From assembly GCA_029068025.1 (NCBI GenBank), contig JAIEDJ010000081.1:1-6761 (forward strand): a DNA stretch of 6,761 nucleotides. Direction: 5' to 3'. The translations under genes and the position numbers were made by a program. Positions 1 to 5,079 of the stretch are shown piece by piece; within the stretch, counting starts at the first letter, position 1, and every line of letters begins with the position of its first letter. The notes beneath the pieces were generated by a model. That model was not told the DNA's origin, did not search any database, and saw only the letters and a program-made list of their open reading frames with translations. The stretch comes from Oscillospiraceae bacterium (GTDB lineage Bacteria; Bacillota; Clostridia; Oscillospirales; Ruminococcaceae).

Positions 1-192
1 GAATCCGCAGCCGATATTTCTGATGGTGTGCTTTTTCGGAGCGGGTACCGCTGCCGGCGGATTTCCGATGTTTGTATTTGGAGTTGTGCTTGAGTTGGCA
101 GACTGATCCTTGTTTAGGTTTACGGGCGATCCCTTGCTTAAATTGACCGGGGTGCTTTTGTCTAAATTTACGGGCTTTTTTTCATCGTTCAT
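1..192 (-). CDS. N-terminal part of a repeat-bearing, possibly TerD-like protein (cut by window edge)
   Basis: Only the first 64 codons are present; the frame is open to the window edge. The ATG at 192 is preceded by AGAGGT about 6 bases upstream, a clear ribosome binding site. The N-terminus holds three copies of an eight-residue unit with PVNL at residues 7-10, 15-18 and 23-26, each followed by a Lys two residues on. A Ser/Thr/Asn/Pro/Ala-rich linker (about 30-53) follows, then a basic stretch ending in IRNIGCGF. The VNLxKG..VNLxK pattern resembles the first strands of TerD/TerZ tellurium-resistance proteins, and IGCGF could correspond to their VGLGWD strand, but the linker between them would be unusually long. 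The TerD call is an inference from short motifs; another low-complexity N-terminal region is possible. The gene lies 36 bases after the TM2-protein gene on the same strand and is probably cotranscribed with it. Confidence 0.8.
   Translation of the reverse strand, partial: MNDEKKPVNLDKSTPVNLSKGSPVNLNKDQSANSSTTPNTNIGNPPAAVPAPKKHTIRNIGCGF
109..174 (-). repeat. Three tandem 24-bp units coding for PVNL octapeptides
   Basis: Within the partial gene, residues 7-12, 15-20 and 23-28 read PVNLDK, PVNLSK and PVNLNK. The units are spaced exactly 8 codons (24 bp) apart. The DNA is similar but not identical between copies, with different codons for Pro, Val and Asn, so the repeat is kept at protein level and is not a very recent duplication. 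Confidence 0.8.
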
Positions 193-228
193 GTTCTGTT
201 ACCTCTTTAGCTCCATGATATGCTTTAT

Positions 229-1215
229 TTATGTCATGGGATCGTATTCCTCAGGTCTTCCAAGTATTTTTACCATATCCATAAGTACTCCTATCAGAAA
301 CAGTCCGGCAGTAAATATATATAATACTCCCATACCGGCTTTTCCTTCATAGAATTTATGTGCACCAAATATACCGAGAAATAAGCAAAGCAAAAATGCT
401 GTCCATTTATTTTTCTTGGCATTTTTAACGGACCTTTGATTTTGTTCCGCTTCCAAAGACTCAAATTCAGGCAGATAGAAATCCGAATAGATTTTGAGAA
501 TCTCTTCCCGGCTCTTCATCATAAAATATGACGCGGCATTTACTATTTCGGGGTTGTCAAAACCGAAGATTCGGATCATATCATAGAAGTATTCACCAAA
601 ATTACAATATGGATATGTTTTTATGATTTTAATAAAACCTTTTTTTATCTCCTCTTTGTCAAGCTTCGGATCGAAGGCTATACTCTCGTAGATCTTTTGT
701 GCTTCAATTGCCAATGTACGGTCTGTAAACTTATTAGATTTCTTTCTGTAAACAGTAATACTATTCGATTGTTTTTCCGTCAGAAGATATACACAAGTAT
801 CTGTCAGATATTCCGCATCTTTATTGAGAGCGATCAATAATTCACGGCCGAACTCTTCGGATGAATCAATTTCATTTATGACTTTGCCGACTTCATTCAA
901 AAAAATCTCAATCTGTAACGCATTAAATATCTGTGTGTTTACAACCTCTTCAAAGAATTGCCGGTCTGTACACTCATAGCCGTATTTTTCTTTAAGGAAT
1001 ACGCAGATATTGTTCATCCAATCCGCGTATAAGACCGGAGATTCATTTTCAATAATCGACAGTATCTCACTATTCGTTTCAGCATAGCTACATGAGTTTT
1101 TTAAATACTCAAAAATCTTATGCCGATTCTTATCAACGAACTCTCGAATCTCATGATAACGCTCCCCGGGTTCATCTATCACAATTTGCTCGCCAAGAAT
1201 ATTAAAAGTTCTCAT
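229..1215 (-). CDS. TM2-domain membrane protein with a long N-terminal helical region
   Basis: A 328-residue protein starting MRTFNILGEQ. This ATG is chosen over the one at 1233 because AGGGGA (1225-1230) sits 9 bases before it, while the upstream ATG has no ribosome binding site. The C-terminal part, about residues 267-318, is a TM2 domain: a hydrophobic segment beginning WTAFLLCLFLG, the hallmark GAHKFYEGKAG turn (about 284-294), and a second helix through GLFLIGVLMDMVKIL. The rest, about residues 1-255, is soluble, charged and probably mostly alpha-helical; I do not recognise it as a named domain. An Asn/Lys/Arg-rich linker (about 255-270) leads to the membrane part, and the tail ends EEYDPMT. 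TM2 domains occur in many bacterial membrane proteins and do not reveal a function. The gene has its own consensus promoter and is followed at 36 bases by the possible TerD-like gene. The DNA is clearly AT-rich compared with mnmA to pilT. Confidence 0.9.
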   Translation of the reverse strand: MRTFNILGEQIVIDEPGERYHEIREFVDKNRHKIFEYLKNSCSYAETNSEILSIIENESPVLYADWMNNICVFLKEKYGYECTDRQFFEEVVNTQIFNALQIEIFLNEVGKVINEIDSSEEFGRELLIALNKDAEYLTDTCVYLLTEKQSNSITVYRKKSNKFTDRTLAIEAQKIYESIAFDPKLDKEEIKKGFIKIIKTYPYCNFGEYFYDMIRIFGFDNPEIVNAASYFMMKSREEILKIYSDFYLPEFESLEAEQNQRSVKNAKKNKWTAFLLCLFLGIFGAHKFYEGKAGMGVLYIFTAGLFLIGVLMDMVKILGRPEEYDPMT

Positions 1216-1224
1216 AGTTAACGA

Positions 1225-1230
1225 TCCCCT
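1225..1230 (-). promoter_or_regulatory. Ribosome binding site deciding the TM2-protein start
   Basis: AGGGGA on the minus strand lies 9 bases before the ATG at 1215. It lies inside the longer frame that would begin at 1233, so that longer start is unlikely to be used. Confidence 0.7.
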
Positions 1231-1258
1231 CATATGGATAAATAATAATACTTTACAT

Positions 1259-1287
1259 ATTATAAGTCATATCACACTTAAAGTCAA
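1259..1287 (-). promoter_or_regulatory. Sigma-A promoter of the TM2-protein operon
   Basis: On the minus strand TTGACT (1282-1287) and TATAAT (1259-1264) are separated by exactly 17 bases. The start of transcription would fall near 1252, leaving a leader of about 36 bases before the ATG at 1215. It is divergent from the promoter of the helix-turn-helix gene; the two -35 boxes are only about 7 bases apart, so a protein bound here could affect both. Confidence 0.8.
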
Positions 1288-1294
1288 CCCCCGA

Positions 1295-1324
1295 TTGTCG
1301 AAAAATGGTATATTTATTTATATA
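1295..1324 (+). promoter_or_regulatory. Probable promoter of the XRE-type regulator gene
   Basis: TTGTCG (1295-1300) is followed after 17-18 bases by an AT-rich block TTATATA (1318-1324) that can serve as a -10 box. Transcription would start near 1331, only a few bases before the ribosome binding site at 1337-1342, so the leader would be very short. The -10 box is not a consensus match and its exact position is uncertain. Confidence 0.45.
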
Positions 1325-1348
1325 TAACAAAATTTCGAGGTGAAATTT

Positions 1349-1594
1349 GTGGATAATTATCAAACGCGACTAAGGGATCTGAGAGAGGATCACGACCTCA
1401 CGCAGGCACAGGCGGCGAAGATAATAGGCACCTCGCAGCAGCACTACGGAAAATACGAAAGCGGCAGGATCGTGATCCCGTTTGACCGTGTGATCACTCT
1501 CGCGGATTACTATGGAGTAAGCCTCGATTATATCGCCGGAAGAACAAACGACCCCGCCGCTGCGTACCAAAGACCCGTTGATCCGTCAGCTTGA
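1349..1594 (+). CDS. Small XRE-family helix-turn-helix transcriptional regulator
   Basis: An 81-residue protein consisting almost wholly of a Cro/C1-type helix-turn-helix. Residues 18-40 (TQAQAAKIIGTSQQHYGKYESGR) are the DNA-reading helices with the usual Q-x-x-x-A and YE-x-G pattern; residues 44-64 give the last two helices, ending in the family-typical YYGVSLDYIAGR. The tail is short and Pro/Ala-rich, with no sensor or peptidase domain. I chose the GTG at 1349 because GAGGTG (1337-1342) lies 6 bases before it; the GTG at 1340 would overlap that site. The gene is divergent from the TM2-protein gene across a short shared promoter region and converges with the zinc-ribbon gene, overlapping its end by 9 bp. 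It may repress its own promoter and the divergent one, but this is inferred from position only. Confidence 0.88.
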   Translation: MDNYQTRLRDLREDHDLTQAQAAKIIGTSQQHYGKYESGRIVIPFDRVITLADYYGVSLDYIAGRTNDPAAAYQRPVDPSA

Positions 1595-2065
1595 CATAGC
1601 CATGTAATAGGTGTATATCGCATTGATGATATATCCTGCCTCCGTTGAGGATACGTTTCTGCCGTTGACCTTGATCAAGTCCGTAAAGTAATAAACGTTT
1701 CCGTCTTCCTTGACAAGCGGGATCTGCACTTTGTCTCCGAACAGATCACCTTCGCAGTATACCAGCGTGTTTCCATCCTCCGACTTGCTGTACCACTTTT
1801 CGTTGTCAAACGCCGCGTCAAACATTTCGCCGACTGTCGCTTTATTCATTCCCACAAAGTGTCCGTTTTTCACATCCTTTACCGGATCGTACAATATGCC
1901 GCAGGTGATGCCTATGGCAAGACCTATCACCATCAATACCAGGATGATCTTAACAGCTTTCGGCATTCCTTTTTTGGGCTTTTGTACCGGGGGCAGAGCG
2001 ACCCCGCAGTTTGGACAGATCGACATCTCAGCGGTTATTTCCTTACCGCAGTTATTGCATACCAT
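1586..2065 (-). CDS. Zinc-ribbon single-pass membrane protein, function unknown
   Basis: A 159-residue protein. Residues 1-21 form a zinc ribbon with the metal ligands in two CxxC knuckles, Cys3/Cys6 and Cys17/Cys20. A basic Pro/Lys linker (25-39) leads to one membrane helix (about 38-58). The C-terminal 100 residues, starting about 60, are predicted outside the cytoplasm by the positive-inside rule. They contain TVGEMFDAAFDNEKW (77-91), a pattern I recall from exported domains of clostridial zinc-ribbon membrane proteins, but I know of no assigned function. The start at 2065 is chosen because the zinc ribbon begins at its second residue and AAAGGAG (2077-2083) lies 11 bases upstream; a start at 2173 would add 36 residues unlike the family and has no ribosome site. 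The last 9 bases overlap the converging XRE gene. Confidence 0.85.
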   Translation of the reverse strand: MVCNNCGKEITAEMSICPNCGVALPPVQKPKKGMPKAVKIILVLMVIGLAIGITCGILYDPVKDVKNGHFVGMNKATVGEMFDAAFDNEKWYSKSEDGNTLVYCEGDLFGDKVQIPLVKEDGNVYYFTDLIKVNGRNVSSTEAGYIINAIYTYYMAMSS

Positions 2066-2159
2066 AAATATAGCAGCTCCTTTCATAATTTTCAAAGTGT
2101 TCTTACCGGTAAAATTCGGCGAATATCCGATATTTCCGAACGGCAAGGACACTTTAATG

Positions 2160-2170
2160 ATTATATTATA
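2160..2170 (-). promoter_or_regulatory. Likely -10 region of the zinc-ribbon gene
   Basis: Two overlapping TATAAT boxes occur on the minus strand (2165-2170 and 2160-2165), about 95 bases before the start codon. No acceptable -35 box lies 16-18 bases upstream of either, which suggests either a weak promoter or one needing an activator. Confidence 0.5.
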
Positions 2171-2191
2171 CAATATTCCTGCGCGTTTTTG

Positions 2192-2208
2192 GTCTACTGC
2201 CGGTAGAC
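2192..2208. promoter_or_regulatory. Palindrome, candidate activator site ahead of the zinc-ribbon gene
   Basis: GTCTAC (2192-2197) and GTAGAC (2203-2208) are perfect inverted half-sites separated by 5 bases. The centre at 2200 is about 42 bases before the start of transcription expected from the -10 box at 2165-2170. That is the usual place for an activator touching RNA polymerase, and it fits the lack of a -35 box. As RNA the same bases could form a 6-bp hairpin, but it would lie upstream of the expected transcript. Confidence 0.35.
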
Positions 2209-2284
2209 AATTTTAAGCGTTGCGCCTTTGTTAACATTATAAAATCGGCAGCGATCAATATTTTATTAGGTTTTACGCAAACAG

Positions 2285-2328
2285 AAGCGGCGTATCCGAT
2301 CGCACAAACGCGATCGGATACGCCGCTT
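2285..2328 (-). terminator. Perfect 19-bp hairpin, probable terminator of the rrf2-nadA-mnmA operon
   Basis: The arms 2285-2303 and 2310-2328 are exact reverse complements around a 6-base loop (2304-2309). The hairpin lies 79 bases beyond the mnmA stop and is the only strong structure at the end of that operon. Read on the minus strand the stem is followed by CTGTTTGCGT, a poor U-tract, so termination by the intrinsic mechanism may be incomplete. The stem could also act as a 3' stabiliser or be a copy of a dispersed palindromic repeat. On the plus strand there is no U-tract and no gene upstream. Confidence 0.55.
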
Positions 2329-2407
2329 AAGTCAGTTCAATACTCAATGCAATGACCGGTTGTTCAGACGCAAAACCTCGGCACTGTTCAGAAAATCTCA
2401 TGAGATC

Positions 2408-3490
2408 TTATATTATGCGTCCTCCGCCTACAACAGTATCACCGTCATACAACACCACAGCTTGTCCCGGCGCTATCGCCCGCTGCGGCTGCTCAAAGCG
2501 CACCGTCACCATTCCGTCCGAGTTGGCAAACACCAACGCCCTTGCCTCTTTGGCGTGATACCTTGTGCGCACCCCTACCTCTATAGGTTCTTCGGGCGGC
2601 TTTTCAAGCGATATCCAGTTGAAATCACACGCGATAAGCTCGCTTGTATACAGCTCGCGCTCCGTACCGAGGATCACGGCATTATCCGAAACGGACTTTC
2701 CGCACACATACAGCGGCTCCGAATACGAGATCCCAAGCCCTTTCCGCTGTCCTATGGTATAATGAATGATACCCCTGTGCCGTCCGAGAATATTTCCGCT
2801 GCCGTCAAGGAAATCTCCCTCGGGATAATCTCTGCCGCTGTACGTCCGGATAAACTCCGCGTAATCTCCGTCCGGAACAAAGCAGATATCCTGGCTCTCG
2901 CCCTTTTTCGCGTTGATAAAGCCATTCTTCTCAGCAAGCTCCCGAACAGCAGCTTTGTCAACAAATTCCCCGAGCGGAAATTTTGTGTGCGCCAACTGCT
3001 CCTGCGTCAGAAAATACAGCACATAGCTCTGATCCTTGGCTTCGTTAAGCGATTTTTTTAACAGCCGGCGTCCCGTGCGCTCATCATACTCCACCCGCGC
3101 GTAATGCCCCGTGACCACATATTCGCAGCCCAACTCGGCAGCCTTCTGATACAGCCTGCCGAATTTCAGATAACGGTTGCAGTCAATGCACGGATTCGGC
3201 GTTTCCCCTGTCTCATAGGAACGCACGAACCGATCAATGACGTTCTCCCTGAACTCGTCAGCGTAATTGAACACATAAAACGGGAACCCCAGCCTATAGC
3301 ACACGCTCCGCGCGTCCTCCGCGTCAAAAACCGTGCAGCACGTCTTGTCGGAGCAGTCCTTTGCGTTAAGTTCTTCGACGTGCAGCTTCATTGTAACGCC
3401 CATACACTCAAAGCCAGCCTGCTTCATCAGCAGTGCCGCCACGGAGCTGTCCACTCCGCCGCTCATCGCGATAAGCGCCTTCTTATCCAT
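2408..3490 (-). CDS. mnmA: tRNA-specific 2-thiouridylase MnmA
   Basis: This 360-residue cytoplasmic enzyme puts sulfur on position 2 of U34 in tRNAs for Lys, Glu and Gln, using ATP to activate the base and sulfur passed on from a cysteine desulfurase. The PP-loop ATP site is SGGVDSS at 10-16. The catalytic Cys101 is in TPNPCIDCN, and the second active-site Cys203 is in SQDICFVPDGDY, matching Cys102 and Cys199 of E. coli. The TIGQRKGLG segment (245-253) and the C-terminal beta-barrel region are intact, so the length is normal. Extra cysteines occur at 46, 51, 52, 64 and 104; the region around 46-64 is typical of clostridial MnmA. The ATG at 3490 overlaps the nadA stop by 8 bp and has GGAG 7 bases upstream inside nadA, so translation is probably coupled. 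No cysteine desulfurase gene is in the window. Confidence 0.97.
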   Translation of the reverse strand: MDKKALIAMSGGVDSSVAALLMKQAGFECMGVTMKLHVEELNAKDCSDKTCCTVFDAEDARSVCYRLGFPFYVFNYADEFRENVIDRFVRSYETGETPNPCIDCNRYLKFGRLYQKAAELGCEYVVTGHYARVEYDERTGRRLLKKSLNEAKDQSYVLYFLTQEQLAHTKFPLGEFVDKAAVRELAEKNGFINAKKGESQDICFVPDGDYAEFIRTYSGRDYPEGDFLDGSGNILGRHRGIIHYTIGQRKGLGISYSEPLYVCGKSVSDNAVILGTERELYTSELIACDFNWISLEKPPEEPIEVGVRTRYHAKEARALVFANSDGMVTVRFEQPQRAIAPGQAVVLYDGDTVVGGGRII

Positions 3491-4400
3491 TGCCCAGCTC
3501 CAGCATCCTGTCAATGCTCTTCTTTGCCGCAAGGCGCGTGTTCTCGTCCATATCGATCTCTTCCCCGCCAACGTCGTTCAGACAGTGAAGAACGCTTGAG
3601 AGCTTAGTCAGCTGCATATTATTGCAGATGAAGTCCTTCGAGAGCGGGAAAAACTGTTTTTCGGGACAGTCTATGCCCAAGTGCTGAACAATACTGTTTT
3701 CCGTGCCGATAATGAACCTCTCCGCATCGGAATTCTTCGCAAAGTCCATGATCTCGGTAGTCGAACCGACAAAATCCGCGAGAGCCACGACCTGCGCGTC
3801 ACACTCGGGGTGAACCAGCAGCAGCGCTCCGGGGTGTTCTTCCTTAGCCTGCTCAACGTCCTTTGCGGTAAATCTCGCGTGAGTGGGGCAGCAGCCGTGT
3901 ACCGTCACGATCTCCTTTTCGGGACACTGCTTGGCTATATAGCTGCCGAGGTTGCGGTCGGGAATGAACAGTATCTTATCCTCCGGCATATTCTTGATGA
4001 TCTTCGGCGCGGAGCTGGAGGTCACGCACACGTCGCAAAGCGTTTTCAGCTCGGCTGTAGTGTTTATGTAAGCAACTACCGCATAGCCGGGATAGCTCTT
4101 TTTAAGCTGCGAAAGCATCTGAACGTCCAACTGCTCCGCCATCGGACAGCCCGCGCCGGGTTCGGGCAGCAGCACACGCTTTTCGGGACAGAGGATCTTC
4201 ACGGTCTCCGCCATAAAGCGCACGCCGCACATCATCACGGTCTTATTGCCTACCTTCTGCGCTTTCTGAGCAAGCCCGAAGCTGTCGCCGACGAAATCCG
4301 CGACCTCAAGAATGTCGTGCGTCTGATAACAGTGTGCCAGAATACAAACATCCTTCTCCTTCTTCAGCGAAAGTATACGCTCCTGAATATCCTTGATCAT
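3483..4400 (-). CDS. nadA: Quinolinate synthase NadA
   Basis: NadA (305 residues) condenses iminoaspartate with dihydroxyacetone phosphate to give quinolinate, the pyridine precursor of NAD. The enzyme carries an oxygen-sensitive 4Fe-4S cluster. Its three ligands are recognisable as Cys85 (PGAGCPMA), Cys171 (VHGCCPTHARF) and Cys259 (DFICNNM). The N-terminal active-site segment ILAHCYQ (20-26) keeps His23 and Tyr25, with Cys24 where I expect Asn or Tyr; ADFVGDS (34-40) is also conserved. Further family segments are GVRFMAET (59-66), YINTTAELK (111-119) and HPEC (197-200). AGGAG lies 10 bases before the ATG, overlapping the end of rrf2 (2 bases separate the genes). The partner genes nadB and nadC, usual neighbours in Firmicutes, are absent from this window. 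It is the middle gene of the rrf2-nadA-mnmA operon. Confidence 0.97.
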   Translation of the reverse strand: MIKDIQERILSLKKEKDVCILAHCYQTHDILEVADFVGDSFGLAQKAQKVGNKTVMMCGVRFMAETVKILCPEKRVLLPEPGAGCPMAEQLDVQMLSQLKKSYPGYAVVAYINTTAELKTLCDVCVTSSSAPKIIKNMPEDKILFIPDRNLGSYIAKQCPEKEIVTVHGCCPTHARFTAKDVEQAKEEHPGALLLVHPECDAQVVALADFVGSTTEIMDFAKNSDAERFIIGTENSIVQHLGIDCPEKQFFPLSKDFICNNMQLTKLSSVLHCLNDVGGEEIDMDENTRLAAKKSIDRMLELGNG

Positions 4401-4402
4401 AA

Positions 4403-4840
4403 TTATTTATCTCCTTCCTCTATCTTACACAGCTTTGTCATTTCATTCGCGACATCCAGAAGCGTGATACCGTCAAGATACTCACTGACGACCTTGTACA
4501 ATCCCTCCCAGATGTGCAGCGTCGCGCACTCTGATCTGCGCTCGCACACGCTGCCTTCCTGCAGACAGGTAACAGGCGCGAGATCGCCCTCCGTCACGCG
4601 GAGTATTTCGCCGACGGTATATTCGGACGGATCCTTTGAAAGCGTGTAACCGCCCTTGTAGCCGCGGTTCGTGCGGAGAAGCTGCGCCCTGTTCAGCAGC
4701 GGAACGATCTGCTCGAGATATTTCTTTGAAATGCTCTGGCGTTCGGCAATATCCTTAAGAGCCACAACACCCTCGCTGCTGTGAGCCGCCAGATCCGCCA
4801 TCATACGCAGGGCGTATCTGCCTTTGGTTGAAATTTTCAT
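4403..4840 (-). CDS. Rrf2/IscR-family transcriptional regulator, probably Fe-S sensing
   Basis: A 145-residue protein. The N-terminus MKISTKGRYALRMM (1-14) and the winged helix-turn-helix (helix around ISKKYLEQIVPLL, 37-49; wing around GYKGGYTLS, 60-68) are typical of Rrf2 proteins. Three cysteines, Cys92, Cys99 and Cys105, lie almost exactly where IscR of E. coli binds its 2Fe-2S cluster (92, 98, 104), with His109 near the position of IscR His107. This makes cluster binding likely, and the protein probably reports Fe-S or sulfur status. CymR, a cluster-free relative, is the alternative, but it lacks this triplet. The gene leads the nadA-mnmA operon and probably controls it along with itself. 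AGAGG lies 5 bases before the ATG. Which operator it binds cannot be told from the sequence alone. Confidence 0.93.
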   Translation of the reverse strand: MKISTKGRYALRMMADLAAHSSEGVVALKDIAERQSISKKYLEQIVPLLNRAQLLRTNRGYKGGYTLSKDPSEYTVGEILRVTEGDLAPVTCLQEGSVCERRSECATLHIWEGLYKVVSEYLDGITLLDVANEMTKLCKIEEGDK

Positions 4841-4866
4841 ATTAACCTCTCTTGATAGAAAAATGT

Positions 4867-4884
4867 CCGCGGATACCGCGCGGT
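4867..4884. promoter_or_regulatory. GC-rich palindromes in the rrf2 leader, candidate operator or small hairpin
   Basis: ACCGCGCGGT (4875-4884) and TCCGCGGA (4866-4873) are adjacent perfect palindromes in an otherwise AT-rich leader, some 13 bases downstream of the expected transcription start of rrf2. The arms CCGCG and CGCGG can also pair across a 7-base loop (4867-4883). Position just after the promoter fits a repressor site for autoregulation. They do not match the IscR motifs I know. Confidence 0.3.
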
Positions 4885-4903
4885 TATTGTATTCTTAAAT
4901 CAT

Positions 4904-4932
4904 ATTATATCACCAAATCTCTATAAATTCAA
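4904..4932 (-). promoter_or_regulatory. Sigma-A promoter of the rrf2-nadA-mnmA operon
   Basis: On the minus strand TTGAAT (4927-4932) and TATAAT (4904-4909) are 17 bases apart. Transcription would start near 4897, giving a leader of about 57 bases. No second promoter is evident before nadA or mnmA, where the genes are 2 bases apart or overlapping, so the three genes should share this transcript. Confidence 0.75.
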
Positions 4933-4956
4933 TAGGTTTTTAGTTGTTTTTTAATT

Positions 4957-4966
4957 TTTGTACAAA
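4957..4966. promoter_or_regulatory. AT-rich palindrome between the rrf2 and pilT promoters
   Basis: TTTGTACAAA is a perfect 10-base palindrome set roughly midway between the two divergent -35 boxes (4932 and 4993), within a longer, imperfect A/T-symmetrical stretch. It may be an operator serving either promoter, but short palindromes in AT-rich DNA also arise by chance. Confidence 0.2.
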
Positions 4967-4992
4967 TTTTTTCAACTTGCCGAAAAAAGCAC

Positions 4993-5021
4993 TTGCAATT
5001 TGTTTTGAAATAAGATATAAT
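4993..5021 (+). promoter_or_regulatory. Sigma-A promoter of pilT
   Basis: TTGCAA (4993-4998) and a perfect TATAAT (5016-5021) are separated by 17 bases. Transcription would start near 5028, leaving a leader of about 50 bases with GGGAGG (5067-5072) 7 bases before the ATG. Confidence 0.82.
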
Positions 5022-5079
5022 ATATTTTAGATAAACGCCGCAAACTCATTACAAACGAAATGACCCGGGAGGTTTCTTT

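Noticed and set aside
1264..1286. Direct repeat AAGTCA at 1264-1269 and 1281-1286 in the shared promoter region
   Set aside because: Both copies are largely explained by the -35 and -10 neighbourhood of the TM2 promoter, and the unit is too short to stand as an operator.
1710..2216. Plus-strand open frames opposite the zinc-ribbon gene
   Set aside because: The zinc ribbon, membrane helix and ribosome binding site are all on the minus strand. The antisense frames have no support.
2395..2406. Perfect 12-base palindrome ATCTCATGAGAT just after the mnmA stop
   Set aside because: It has no loop, is AT-rich at the ends and could form only a very weak hairpin in RNA. Chance is a sufficient explanation.
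2360..3061. A 233-codon plus-strand open frame opposite mnmA
   Set aside because: MnmA motifs on the minus strand are certain. This frame has no promoter or ribosome site and no domain features.
3681..4649. A 322-codon open frame on the plus strand, antisense to nadA and rrf2
   Set aside because: It lies wholly opposite two well-conserved genes, has no ribosome binding site or recognisable motif, and its His/Arg/Leu-rich translation is typical of a shadow frame.
4841..4903. A riboswitch or attenuator in the rrf2-nadA leader
   Set aside because: The leader is only about 57 bases and holds one weak 5-bp hairpin. No known NAD-binding aptamer or T-box feature is visible.
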